A stretch of 64,000 nucleotides of DNA from Mycobacterium asiaticum DSM 44297 (lineage in GTDB: Bacteria > Actinomycetota > Actinomycetes > Mycobacteriales > Mycobacteriaceae): positions 639,563 through 703,562 of the forward strand of contig NZ_HG964937.1 in assembly GCF_000613245.1 (NCBI RefSeq), in the 5' to 3' direction. Both the position numbers and the translations under genes were made by a program. The notes under the pieces were generated by a model. That model did no database searches, was not told where the DNA came from, and saw only the letters and a list, made by a program, of their open reading frames with translations. Below, one piece after another: positions 1 to 7,829 of the stretch. The number at the start of each line of letters is the position of its first letter. Position 1 is the stretch's first letter.

Positions 1-609
1 GAACACCTTGACGAATCCGGCCTGCTTCACCAGTTCCGGGATGATTTGGATTGCGCTGGCGCCGGTGCCGATGACCGCGACCCGCTTGCCGGTGAAGTCG
101 TAATCGGAATCCCAACGCGCGCTGTGAATCTTGTGGCCACGGTAGCTGTCCAGCCCGCGGATGTCGGGCAGGCTGGCGTCGGAAAGGGGTCCGGCGGCCA
201 AAATAACGGTGCGGGCACGAAAGCGGTTGTGATCGCTGGTCTGCACGGTCCAGACGCCCGTGTCCTCGTCGAAGGTCAGGCCGGTGACTTGGCGGCCGAA
301 CCGGATCTGGCGACGGATATCGAATCTCGTTGCCATCTCTTCGATGTGCTGGCAGATCTCCGGCGCGGGGGAGTAGGTCCGTGACCAACGTGGGTTCTTG
401 ACGAACGAGAACGAGTAGAGCAGAGACGGGATGTCACAGCTGGCGCCCGGGTACCGGGTGTCTCGCCACGTGCCACCCACCCGGTCGCCGCGCTCCAGGA
501 CGAGGACGTCGGTGACGCCGGCCTCGGCCAGTCGGATGGCCGCACCGAGTCCGGTGAAGCCGGCTCCAACGATGAGCGTGGCGTAGGTGTGCTCCTCGCT
601 CATGGTCAT
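1..609 (-). CDS. Flavin-containing / Baeyer-Villiger monooxygenase (C-terminus beyond window edge)
   Basis: N-terminal ~203 residues of a class B flavoprotein monooxygenase, expected to use NADPH and O2 to oxidise ketones or heteroatoms; substrate unknown. Visible are the FAD Rossmann motif GAGFTGLGAA near residue 15, the GTWRDTRYPGASCDIPS segment typical of this family, a BVMO-like fingerprint YRGHKIHSARWD near residue 165 (Tyr where Phe is usual), and the start of the NADPH-binding GTGASAIQ motif. The ATG at 609 overlaps the upstream stop as ATGA, so translation is probably coupled; a second in-frame ATG lies at 603. It is the third gene of an SDR / ferritin-like / monooxygenase operon, which recalls lipid- or ketone-oxidising operons such as mymA. 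The gene continues past base 1. Confidence 0.85.
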   Translation of the reverse strand, partial: MTMSEEHTYATLIVGAGFTGLGAAIRLAEAGVTDVLVLERGDRVGGTWRDTRYPGASCDIPSLLYSFSFVKNPRWSRTYSPAPEICQHIEEMATRFDIRRQIRFGRQVTGLTFDEDTGVWTVQTSDHNRFRARTVILAAGPLSDASLPDIRGLDSYRGHKIHSARWDSDYDFTGKRVAVIGTGASAIQIIPELVKQAGFVKVF

Positions 610-1526
610 GCCGCCGGTTCGTGGGTGAGTTCCCGGAACCAGGTTGGCACCGGCTTGAGCAGTGGGCGGGGATAACGCTCGGACAGCCAGACCATGGAAT
701 TGGCCAGCAGGTGGTAGGGGTGGCGCGGATTGACCACCATTGCGGCGTGCCGCTTGAGGACGCGGTAGGCGGGCACCCGCGCGGTCCGCTCGCCGCGCTC
801 TCCGAGTTGCTTGAATCGCTTGACCGCGTTGTAGAGCCGCTCGGCGTCCATGCCCATGCCGGCCATCTCGTTGCGGATGCGGTTCAGCAGCGGCACATAC
901 ATCAATGCGCCGATGATCAGGCCCGGCGTCGCGACGGTGCCCACGAATTCGATGGCCAGCCGGCGCGCGGTGGCGTTTCCGATCATGTCGAGGACCGCGA
1001 AATCGACTGCTATGTGCCTGGATTCGTCGTTGTTGATCTTCTCGAAGACCTCATGACAAACGGGGTCCGTCACGGAGTCCAGCAGGAACTTCAGCAGGGC
1101 CCCGTCCAGGGCCACCTCCAGCATCGGGATGACCGTGCCCAACACCGACAGTGGCATGTCGTCTGCGTAGGTGTCGAGCCAGTCGATGGCCAACCGGATG
1201 TTGACGTTGGGCTCCGGCAATTCCCCGTCGTCGAGCATGCCCCACCGCTTCATCAGGGCCAGCTCGGCGTTGGCGTGGCGTTGCTCTTCGGCGTGGAAGT
1301 ACCGGTAGATCTCCGCGATCGTCGGATTGGGTGCCTTTTTGGCCAGGGCCGCGAAACCGCGGGCGCCGATGTTCTCGATCCAGCAGAGGTCGGCCATGAA
1401 GGCTTTGAGCTTCGGCCGGAATTCCGCCCGGATGGTGTCGGCGCCCGGGGCTTCCCAGTCGATATCGGCCAGCGCCCACTGGCGGTCTTTGATCTTGGTA
1501 AGCATGGCTTCCATCTCGATGGCCAC
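606..1526 (-). CDS. Ferritin-like diiron protein (predicted metal-dependent hydrolase/oxygenase family)
   Basis: About 306 residues, mainly helical, with two iron-ligand-type motifs: FHAEEQRHANAE in the first half and INNDESRHIAVDF in the second, the E...ExxH arrangement of ferritin-like diiron proteins. Families with this pattern are often annotated as metal-dependent hydrolases, but the motifs fit an O2-using diiron centre. I chose the GTG at 1526 because AAAGGAG precedes it at good spacing; an open frame runs back to 1640 but would overlap the upstream SDR gene. It lies 38 bp after the SDR and overlaps the monooxygenase by 4 bp, so the three probably act on one substrate. That substrate is not apparent. 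Confidence 0.8.
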   Translation of the reverse strand: MAIEMEAMLTKIKDRQWALADIDWEAPGADTIRAEFRPKLKAFMADLCWIENIGARGFAALAKKAPNPTIAEIYRYFHAEEQRHANAELALMKRWGMLDDGELPEPNVNIRLAIDWLDTYADDMPLSVLGTVIPMLEVALDGALLKFLLDSVTDPVCHEVFEKINNDESRHIAVDFAVLDMIGNATARRLAIEFVGTVATPGLIIGALMYVPLLNRIRNEMAGMGMDAERLYNAVKRFKQLGERGERTARVPAYRVLKRHAAMVVNPRHPYHLLANSMVWLSERYPRPLLKPVPTWFRELTHEPAA

Positions 1527-1564
1527 CAAGCGCTCCTTTCCAATCTTTTGAAACGGCCCGGAGA

Positions 1565-2422
1565 TTAGGTATTTCCCACCCGGGATGCGAGGCCGACTGC
1601 GCGGGTGAAGGTGCCCGGCGCCAAACGCTTGATGTTCCAACCGATCTTGGCTTCAAGCTGCGGCATGCAATACAACTCGCCCCGATCATGGGCGTCCAGG
1701 CAGGTGCGTGCGACCTTGTCCGCCGAACGTCCGATCCAGCGCATGAACCGCTCGCCCATCTCACCGTATTCGGTACTGATGTGACCGGCCTCGACGATGT
1801 TGGTCCTGACAAAGGTTGGGCACAAAGCGGTGACCTCGACTCTGCTGCCGGACAATTCGGCGGCGAGTGTCTCGGAGAGCGACAAGACGCCGGCCTTGCT
1901 GACGTTGTAGGCGCCCATCCCGGGGGCCGCGCCGTAGGCCGCTGCCGATGCGACATTGATGATGCCTCTCGGCGCGGGCAGGCGCGGGGCATCGCGCAGG
2001 ATGGGGGCGAACACATGGCAGCCGTGAATGGCTCCCCACAGGTTCACGTTGAGGATCCACGCCCAATCGTCGATTGGCGTCTCGCCGATTGCGGCACCGG
2101 CCACCGCCACGCCGGCGTTGTTGACCACCAGTGTGGGCGGTGCGCCGAACCAGGCCTGGGCCTGTTCGGCCAGGGCAACGACATCGTCGAAGCGGGAGAC
2201 GTCGCAGTGGATTACCCTGGCGTCGGCACCGTTCTTGATGATCGCCTCGGCGGTCTCCCCGGCCTTCGCATCGTCGATGTCACTGCACACGACCGCGCCG
2301 CCGCGGCGGGCCAGTTCGACGGCGAAGGCGGCACCGATTCCGCTGGCGGCGCCGGTGACGACTGCCAGGGCATCGTGGCTCGTCGCCGACCGGCTGAACA
2401 CTCTGCCCAAGGGCCCGAACAC
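1565..2422 (-). CDS. Short-chain dehydrogenase/reductase
   Basis: Classical SDR of 285 residues that should interconvert an alcohol and a ketone with NAD(P)H. The cofactor motif TGAASGIGAA is near residue 23, NNAG near residue 100, the catalytic Ser is in NVASAAAYGAAPG, and Tyr/Lys are in YNVSK. SDIDD after the second strand carries the acidic residues common in NAD-preferring forms. It is the first gene of the reverse operon with the diiron protein and the monooxygenase. The GTG at 2422 is the longest start; a second GTG at 2401 is possible. Substrate unknown. Confidence 0.88.
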   Translation of the reverse strand: MFGPLGRVFSRSATSHDALAVVTGAASGIGAAFAVELARRGGAVVCSDIDDAKAGETAEAIIKNGADARVIHCDVSRFDDVVALAEQAQAWFGAPPTLVVNNAGVAVAGAAIGETPIDDWAWILNVNLWGAIHGCHVFAPILRDAPRLPAPRGIINVASAAAYGAAPGMGAYNVSKAGVLSLSETLAAELSGSRVEVTALCPTFVRTNIVEAGHISTEYGEMGERFMRWIGRSADKVARTCLDAHDRGELYCMPQLEAKIGWNIKRLAPGTFTRAVGLASRVGNT

Positions 2423-2511
2423 TTCTCACCCCGCCGTTCCGGTGGCGGGCCCGGTGGTCGGCTGCCGTCGCACCGAACTTGCCACCCGAACGCCGTCGTT
2501 CATCAATGCAG

Positions 2512-2538
2512 TCAATATCAAATGGTGACATTAGTCAA
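2512..2538 (-). promoter_or_regulatory. Weak promoter candidate for the SDR operon
   Basis: On the reverse strand TTGACT and TATTGA lie 15 bp apart in an AT-rich patch, about 90 bp upstream of the SDR start. The spacing is shorter than ideal, so this is only a candidate. The rest of the 189-bp gap to the divergent pseudokinase gene shows nothing else clear. Confidence 0.25.
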
Positions 2539-2611
2539 TGGCAAGGTTGATCCGGTCATGGTGGCGCCGCGATTTCCCCACCGGTAGCGTTCATGCGGTG
2601 AAAGCGGCGTA

Positions 2612-3652
2612 GTGACTGCGCAGCCGTGCTGCGCAGTGTGCGGTTGTCAGGGCAACCGTGGCCGTCGCCTGCAGCCGGTCCGGTTCGCCGATCAAGACCC
2701 AGCGTCTGCAAAGAGCGGCGATCTGTCGTTCTGCCTCGCCGATTATGAAAGTGCGTTGCAGCTGCGCGAACTCACGCGGGCCGACGCGATCGCCCGGTTG
2801 AGAGACGAGTTTCGTTTGGGTGGTGACGCGTCCTGCCGGGTGGGATCACGATTCGGCCCGTTTCGCTTGCTGCGACTGCTGGGGCGCGGACAACTCGCCC
2901 GGGTGTATGAAGCCGAGCGCCCGACCCCGGGCGGGATAGTTGCCGTGAAGGTCGTCCTGCCTTGGCATTGCGCGGATCGGTCGTTTCGGCAACGGCTGTC
3001 GCGCAACCTCCCGCCCGCCGCGCGGGTCCACCTGGCAGAACCGCACCTGGTGCCGATCTATGAATGGGGCGAGATCGACGGACGCTCCTGCATCGTCATG
3101 CCGGTGATCGACGGCATCGATCTCGAGCGGGTGCTTGTCCGCCACCCGCGATTGTCGCCGGCGCGGGCGGTCGGGTTGGTAAGCCAGGTTGCCACGGCGC
3201 TCGACGCGTTGCACCTACAGGACTGGATGCATCGCAATGTCCACCCAGGCAATATCTTGGTCGGTCGGGACCGCATAGTTCTATTGGCCGGGTTCCGTTA
3301 TCTCGCGAACGAGCCCCTGGTCGACGCGCATCCGCTGCAACACGCGTACGCGGCCCCCGAGACGCTCACCGGTGACGCGACGACGTTTCGGTCCGACATC
3401 TACGCGCTGACTTGTGTCTTTTACGAGTGCCTGACGGGGCATCCGCCATATCCGTGTGACAGCCTGGCAGTGGTCCACGGCGGCCACCTGCAGCAGCCGG
3501 TCCCGCGGCCGGGCGCAGATATCCCGGCTCTCAGCAGCTTTGACGGGGTCGTCGCGCGGGGGATGGCCAAAGAGCCCAAGCGGCGCTTCGCCACCGCCGG
3601 TGCCCTCGCGCTCGCCGCGCGGGAGGCTTTGGTGATGGCCGGTCGAGCGTAA
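2612..3652 (+). CDS. Serine/threonine protein kinase-like protein, probable pseudokinase
   Basis: Hanks-type fold of 346 residues with no membrane segment or sensor domain after the kinase. Retained: glycine loop LGRGQLARVY (90-99), ATP-anchoring Lys113 in VAVKVV, APE at 248-250, and Asp262 in SDIYAL. Changed: HRDxKxxN reads HRNVHPGN (207-214), so the catalytic Asp is Asn209 and the following Lys is His211; DFG reads AGF (226-228), so the Mg-binding Asp is lost. Phosphotransfer is therefore unlikely and a scaffold or ATP-binding role more likely. The N-terminus has a Cys cluster (CCAVCGC, 6-12) that could bind metal. GTG start without a strong ribosome site. Transcribed divergently from the SDR operon; no functional link to neighbours is evident. 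Confidence 0.82.
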   Translation: MTAQPCCAVCGCQGNRGRRLQPVRFADQDPASAKSGDLSFCLADYESALQLRELTRADAIARLRDEFRLGGDASCRVGSRFGPFRLLRLLGRGQLARVYEAERPTPGGIVAVKVVLPWHCADRSFRQRLSRNLPPAARVHLAEPHLVPIYEWGEIDGRSCIVMPVIDGIDLERVLVRHPRLSPARAVGLVSQVATALDALHLQDWMHRNVHPGNILVGRDRIVLLAGFRYLANEPLVDAHPLQHAYAAPETLTGDATTFRSDIYALTCVFYECLTGHPPYPCDSLAVVHGGHLQQPVPRPGADIPALSSFDGVVARGMAKEPKRRFATAGALALAAREALVMAGRA

Positions 3653-3663
3653 AAAGCGATATT

Positions 3664-3897
3664 TCAACGGTTTTGGGCGTCGAACAGCTCAGGCTCGCTG
3701 CGAGCGATGTGGCGGGCGAGTTTCCAAGTGCTGTACAGCAAATCCAGCAAGGTCTCCACCTGATCGGGCATTGGCGGGCCGCCGGCGTCCGGCCATCGTC
3801 TGTCGGTTGTGAACCGGGCGCGCGAGTATGCGGTCGGCAGGCGCCACTCGCCGCGTCGGAGGTAGCCATCGTCGTCCCTGAAGCGCGTGTCCATCAC
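3664..3897 (-). CDS. Small hypothetical protein (77 aa)
   Basis: Short ORF 55 bp downstream of the MmpL gene on the same strand. The product is polar and charged, with a sequence such as YLRRGEWRLPTAYSRARFTT followed by an amphipathic helix-like C-terminus (LLDLLYSTWKLARHIA). I recognise no domain. The first codon is GTG with an ATG one codon later; neither has a convincing ribosome site. Called from reading-frame quality and co-orientation only; it may be the last gene of the MmpS/MmpL operon. Confidence 0.45.
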   Translation of the reverse strand: MMDTRFRDDDGYLRRGEWRLPTAYSRARFTTDRRWPDAGGPPMPDQVETLLDLLYSTWKLARHIARSEPELFDAQNR

Positions 3898-3952
3898 CCA
3901 GATGAATTGGCCGTGATTCCGGCGACATAATTATCGCCGAAAGCCCGAGCCG

Positions 3953-6796
3953 TCAACTGGATACGACGGCCGGCGGAGCCGACGGCCGCTGCCGGAGCGG
4001 ACGGGGGCGCACGAATGTCGGCCACCAGAACCACGGCCCCAGGATCCGCAGGATGCACGGCACGACGAACGAGCGCACGATCAGCGTGTCGAGCAGCAGG
4101 CCGATACACACCGTGGAACCGACCTGGCCGATCGTGCGCAGATCGCTGGTCAGCATGGCCAGCATGGTGAAAGCGAACACCAGACCGGCGGAAGTCACCA
4201 CGCCACCGGTGCTGCCGAGCGCACGGATCAGACCGGTGTTGATCCCGGCGTGGATCTCCTCCTTCACCCGGGCGATCAACAGCAGGTTGTAGTCCGAACC
4301 CACCGCGACCAGGATGATAAACGTCAGCGGCAGCACCAACCAGTGCAGGTGCAAGCCAATGAGGTGCTGCCATACCAGCACCGACAGGCCGAACGCCCCC
4401 GCGTAGGAGAATGCGACCGTGCCCGGAATCACCAACGCGGCCACCAGACTTCGCGTTAGGAACATCATGATCAGGAAGATAAGCACGAAGGCCGCGATCG
4501 CCGCGATCAGCAGATCGGACATTGCGTACTCCTTGATATCTCGGTCGTTCGATCCCGAGCCGCCGATATAGACCCTCGCGCCGACCAACGACGTTTCCTT
4601 GAGCACCGTGGTGATCGCGTCGGGGAATGCCTCGACATGTTCCACGCCCTCGGGTCCCATGGCGTCGCCTTCGTGCGTGACGATAAAGCGTGCCGCCTTA
4701 CCGTCCGGCGACATCATCAGTGTGATACCGACTTTGACGTCTTCGTTCTCAAAACCCTCTCTGGGGATGTAGAAGAAGTCGTCGCTGCGGGACCGGTCGA
4801 AATCGAGGCCGACGTTGATCATGTCGTCGAAGGTCTGGTCGGTCTGGATGGACTGCAGATCGGCGGATCCGTAGGTGTTGACCAGCAGCGCCTGCAGCGC
4901 CATGGTGTCGTCCCGCATGATCTTCATCTGCGTAATCATCTGCGGCAGCAGGCGGTCGATCACCTCGAGCGAACCGACTGCGTCCTTGATGTCCTCGGCC
5001 ATCTTGTCGATGCCGTCGAGCGCGTCGAACAGCGACCTGAACGCCCAGCACACCGGGATGTCGAAACAGTGTTTCTCCCAATAGAAGTAACTGCGGATCG
5101 GGCGGAAGAAGTCGTCGAGATTGGACAGCTCCTCGTCCAGCTCCATGGTGACCCGCTGCATGTCCTCCATGGTGAGCACTGTCTGGTGCATCTCGTCGGA
5201 CATGTGCTGGAACAGCCCGATCAATCGGTCCAGCACCTCGACGGTGTTCGCCTGAATCTTCGCCTGCTGATCGGTGTTAGCATTCTGCTCCCGGTTGAAC
5301 GGAAGCTGCTGCCCGTTGCCGCTTCCCTGAGTGGTGAACAGATAGGGCAGCGTGGCGTGTTCCAGCGCTCGACCCAGCGGCCGGGTGATGCTCTGCACCA
5401 TCGCCACACCGTGTAGCCGGATGAGCGCCTTGGCCACCCGGTCCAGCGAGATGAAATCGGCGGAGTTGCGCATGTCATGGTCCGTCTCGACCATCAACAT
5501 CTCGGAGAACAGTTTGCTCTTGGGGAAGTGGCGGTCCGCCGCGGCGAAGCCCACGTTGGCCGGAGCGTCGGCCGGCTGATATTGGCGGTCGTCGTAGTTC
5601 ACCCGATACGTCGGCACGAACACCGCGCCGAACAGGACGACCGCAGCACTTGCTGCCAGGATCGGCACCGGCCACCGCACCACACTCGCACCGATGCGCC
5701 GGTAAAGATGCGCCTTGGCCTGTTGTTTCGGATCGAAAAGCCCGAACAGGCTGCCTACGGTGAGCAGCGCCGGACCGAGCGTCAGCGCCGCGGCGATGGT
5801 GAACAGCATGGTGATGGCGACCGCCGGCCCCATGGTGTGGAAGTAGTTGAGCCGCGCCAACGTCAGGCAGTAACACGCTCCCGCGATGGTCAGGCCCGAG
5901 CCGATGATGATCGGCGCCACACCGCGATACGCCGTATAGAAGGCGTCCTCCCGGCTCTCGCCGGCCAGGCGCGCCTCGTGGTATCGACCCATCAGGAAGA
6001 TGCCGTAGTCCGTTCCGGCGCCCAGGGTCAGCGCGATCACGATGTTCACCGCGAAAGAGGACAGCTCGATATAGCCCAGGTGGCCGAGGGTGGCGACGAT
6101 TCCCTTGGCGACGAGCATCTCGATCAGGACTCCGGCCAACGGCACCAGCAGCGTGCTGAAAGATCGATAGACCAGCAGCAGCATCGCGATGATCAAGAAG
6201 ATCGTCACGATGGTGACGTTGTTCAAGCTCGCGTTGGCGATCGACAGGGTGTCGGATGCGAGCGGCGCCGCGCCGCTGACATAGACCTTCAGCCCGGGCG
6301 GGGGCGTGTCCTTCTTGACGATGTCCCGAACGGCTTGCACCGACTCATTCGCCTGGATCTGACCGATATCGCCGGCAAGGCGCAGCAGCACGTAAGTGGC
6401 TTTGCCATCGACACTTTGCGCCCCTGCCGAGGTGATTGGCTTGCCCCACAGGTCCATCACGTACTGGACGTGCTTGGGGTCTCGCTTCAACCGGCGCATC
6501 AGGTCGTCGTAGTACCGGTGGTCCTGATCGCCCAGCGGCCGGTCGGCTTCGAACACCACCATGGTCAGGCTGGTCGAGTTCGACTCGCGAAACTTCTCCC
6601 CAATGTGCAGCATGGACCGCTGCGAGGGTGCGTAGTGCGGGATCATGGGGCCCGCGAGTTCCTCTGCGACCCTTTCCACTTGGGGCATGAAGGTGTTCGT
6701 CGTCACGGCGATCAGGGCCCAGAAGACGATGATCGGTATCGCCAGGGCGCGTACGCCCCTGGCGATGAAGGGTCGTTTCGCCCGATGCTCGCTCAT
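3953..6796 (-). CDS. MmpL-family RND transporter
   Basis: Inner-membrane RND-type exporter of 947 residues, usual MmpL length. One N-terminal membrane helix (about 14-32) is followed by a periplasmic domain, a helix bundle near residues 195-360, a second large periplasmic domain (about 400-745) rich in polar helices, and a second bundle near 760-930. It ends with a short Arg/Pro-rich tail, without the long cytoplasmic domain of MmpL3. It resembles the MmpL4/MmpL5 branch, which with MmpS partners exports mycobactins in M. tuberculosis. The ATG overlaps the MmpS stop by 4 bp. Its position about 1 kb from mbtA suggests siderophore export, but substrate cannot be proven from sequence and no iron box is seen upstream. 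Confidence 0.93.
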   Translation of the reverse strand: MSEHRAKRPFIARGVRALAIPIIVFWALIAVTTNTFMPQVERVAEELAGPMIPHYAPSQRSMLHIGEKFRESNSTSLTMVVFEADRPLGDQDHRYYDDLMRRLKRDPKHVQYVMDLWGKPITSAGAQSVDGKATYVLLRLAGDIGQIQANESVQAVRDIVKKDTPPPGLKVYVSGAAPLASDTLSIANASLNNVTIVTIFLIIAMLLLVYRSFSTLLVPLAGVLIEMLVAKGIVATLGHLGYIELSSFAVNIVIALTLGAGTDYGIFLMGRYHEARLAGESREDAFYTAYRGVAPIIIGSGLTIAGACYCLTLARLNYFHTMGPAVAITMLFTIAAALTLGPALLTVGSLFGLFDPKQQAKAHLYRRIGASVVRWPVPILAASAAVVLFGAVFVPTYRVNYDDRQYQPADAPANVGFAAADRHFPKSKLFSEMLMVETDHDMRNSADFISLDRVAKALIRLHGVAMVQSITRPLGRALEHATLPYLFTTQGSGNGQQLPFNREQNANTDQQAKIQANTVEVLDRLIGLFQHMSDEMHQTVLTMEDMQRVTMELDEELSNLDDFFRPIRSYFYWEKHCFDIPVCWAFRSLFDALDGIDKMAEDIKDAVGSLEVIDRLLPQMITQMKIMRDDTMALQALLVNTYGSADLQSIQTDQTFDDMINVGLDFDRSRSDDFFYIPREGFENEDVKVGITLMMSPDGKAARFIVTHEGDAMGPEGVEHVEAFPDAITTVLKETSLVGARVYIGGSGSNDRDIKEYAMSDLLIAAIAAFVLIFLIMMFLTRSLVAALVIPGTVAFSYAGAFGLSVLVWQHLIGLHLHWLVLPLTFIILVAVGSDYNLLLIARVKEEIHAGINTGLIRALGSTGGVVTSAGLVFAFTMLAMLTSDLRTIGQVGSTVCIGLLLDTLIVRSFVVPCILRILGPWFWWPTFVRPRPLRQRPSAPPAVVSS

Positions 6797-7236
6797 GCGG
6801 ACTTCACCCGGCAGATGACATCGGCGTTCTCATGCGTGGTGGACTGCTCATCGCGGACCACACCGTTGACCAATATCCGGCAACCGATCTGGCCGCCCCG
6901 GCTGTGTGCCGAGACGCTGCCGGACACCACGGTGAGCGTGGTGGTTTCGGTGTGTGTCCACGGCAGGGTCGCGAAGTCGAATTGGTGTGGGTGTCCGTCG
7001 ATATCGACGTACACCAGTTTTCCGCCGTCGCCGGAAGATCCGAACAACTCGTAGGTGAGCCGCTTGGGTGTGGTCTGTTCGGGCGCCTGCGGTCCGTTGA
7101 CGGTGATGACCGGGGCGGGCTCGGAGAACTCATGCACCTTGTAGACGCACAACCCGCCGACTCCGATCGCTATAACGGCGACCAACGGCATCCACCCTCG
7201 GGACAGGGCGGTTCGTCCTACGGAGCGACGACTCAT
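6793..7236 (-). CDS. MmpS-family accessory membrane protein
   Basis: Of 147 residues: a short basic N-terminus, one membrane helix (about 17-33, PLVAVIAIGVGGLCVYKV), then a periplasmic beta-rich domain with TYELFGSSGDGGKLVYVDID and the paired Cys residues (IGCRI and VICRV) typical of MmpS proteins. MmpS proteins work with their cognate MmpL as periplasmic adaptors. The gene overlaps mmpL by ATGA and starts 4 bp after the stop of the upstream membrane-protein gene, so all three form one operon. Confidence 0.92.
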   Translation of the reverse strand: MSRRSVGRTALSRGWMPLVAVIAIGVGGLCVYKVHEFSEPAPVITVNGPQAPEQTTPKRLTYELFGSSGDGGKLVYVDIDGHPHQFDFATLPWTHTETTTLTVVSGSVSAHSRGGQIGCRILVNGVVRDEQSTTHENADVICRVKSA

Positions 7237-7240
7237 CGGA

Positions 7241-7672
7241 TCACCTCCCGGCCTTTTTGAGGCGCCGTTTCAGCCTGGCGCTGCCCAGCATCCGAAGGGC
7301 CAGGTTGGTCGAGGTCAGCATCGGGATCACGCCCAGAAATGTCCGCTCCGAGGGCGTCGCGCCGTGCAGGTGCTCCAGGCTGCCGAACACAAAGAAGCAG
7401 CCCAGCAGGAACACCATGCCGGGGATGGAAAGCGCGAGCAACGATCCGCGGTTGGTGATGACCCGCGTTGCGTACTCCCACTCGTCTTGCGACATGGGTT
7501 CGCGGTGGCGAAATTTCTGCACCACCACTCGCGCGCTGCCCGGTTCTTCGCTGACCGCAGTAGTCGGTTGCTTACTGAGCCGCCTGACATAGACGGCGGC
7601 AAAGGACGCCGCTATCAGCATCAGCACCAGCGAAACGACGGTCAGGAAACCGTATAACCCCGAACCTGTCAT
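7241..7672 (-). CDS. Small membrane protein upstream of mmpS
   Basis: Of 143 residues with a hydrophobic N-terminal helix (about 5-28), a soluble basic stretch (EEPGSARVVVQKFRHREPMS), a second strong helix near 77-97 (LALSIPGMVFLLGCFFVFGS), a possible third near 108-124, and a Lys/Arg-rich tail. I do not recognise a named family. It is the first gene of the MmpS/MmpL operon, which suggests an accessory membrane role in that exporter. Confidence 0.75.
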   Translation of the reverse strand: MTGSGLYGFLTVVSLVLMLIAASFAAVYVRRLSKQPTTAVSEEPGSARVVVQKFRHREPMSQDEWEYATRVITNRGSLLALSIPGMVFLLGCFFVFGSLEHLHGATPSERTFLGVIPMLTSTNLALRMLGSARLKRRLKKAGR

Positions 7673-7709
7673 TGCCCCAGTTCTTCCCCTGCGCCGTTGA
7701 ATTTAGAGA

Positions 7710-7739
7710 ACACTACCGTCTGCTATTACGACATCTCAA
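7710..7739 (-). promoter_or_regulatory. Candidate sigma-A promoter of the mmpS/mmpL operon
   Basis: Read on the reverse strand: TTGAGA (7734-7739), 18 bp, TAGTGT (7710-7715), about 40 bp before the first start codon of the operon. No iron box is visible here, unlike at the mbt promoters. Confidence 0.4.
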
Positions 7740-7829
7740 GTGGTACCGGGCAACGTGTTACCGGCGGTCGCTCGGATAGGGCAGTGCGGCAGGCGCGAAG
7801 GGGGCGCAGGTTGCTGCGGCGGTGGCGGT

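Noticed and set aside
621..1568. Long forward open frame opposite the ferritin-like gene
   Set aside because: It mirrors codon bias of the reverse-strand gene, has no ribosome site and no recognisable domain; the reverse strand carries the diiron motifs.
5477..7054. 525-codon forward open frame across mmpL and mmpS
   Set aside because: His/Arg/Asp-rich shadow translation of the MmpL gene, which has clear membrane segments on the other strand.
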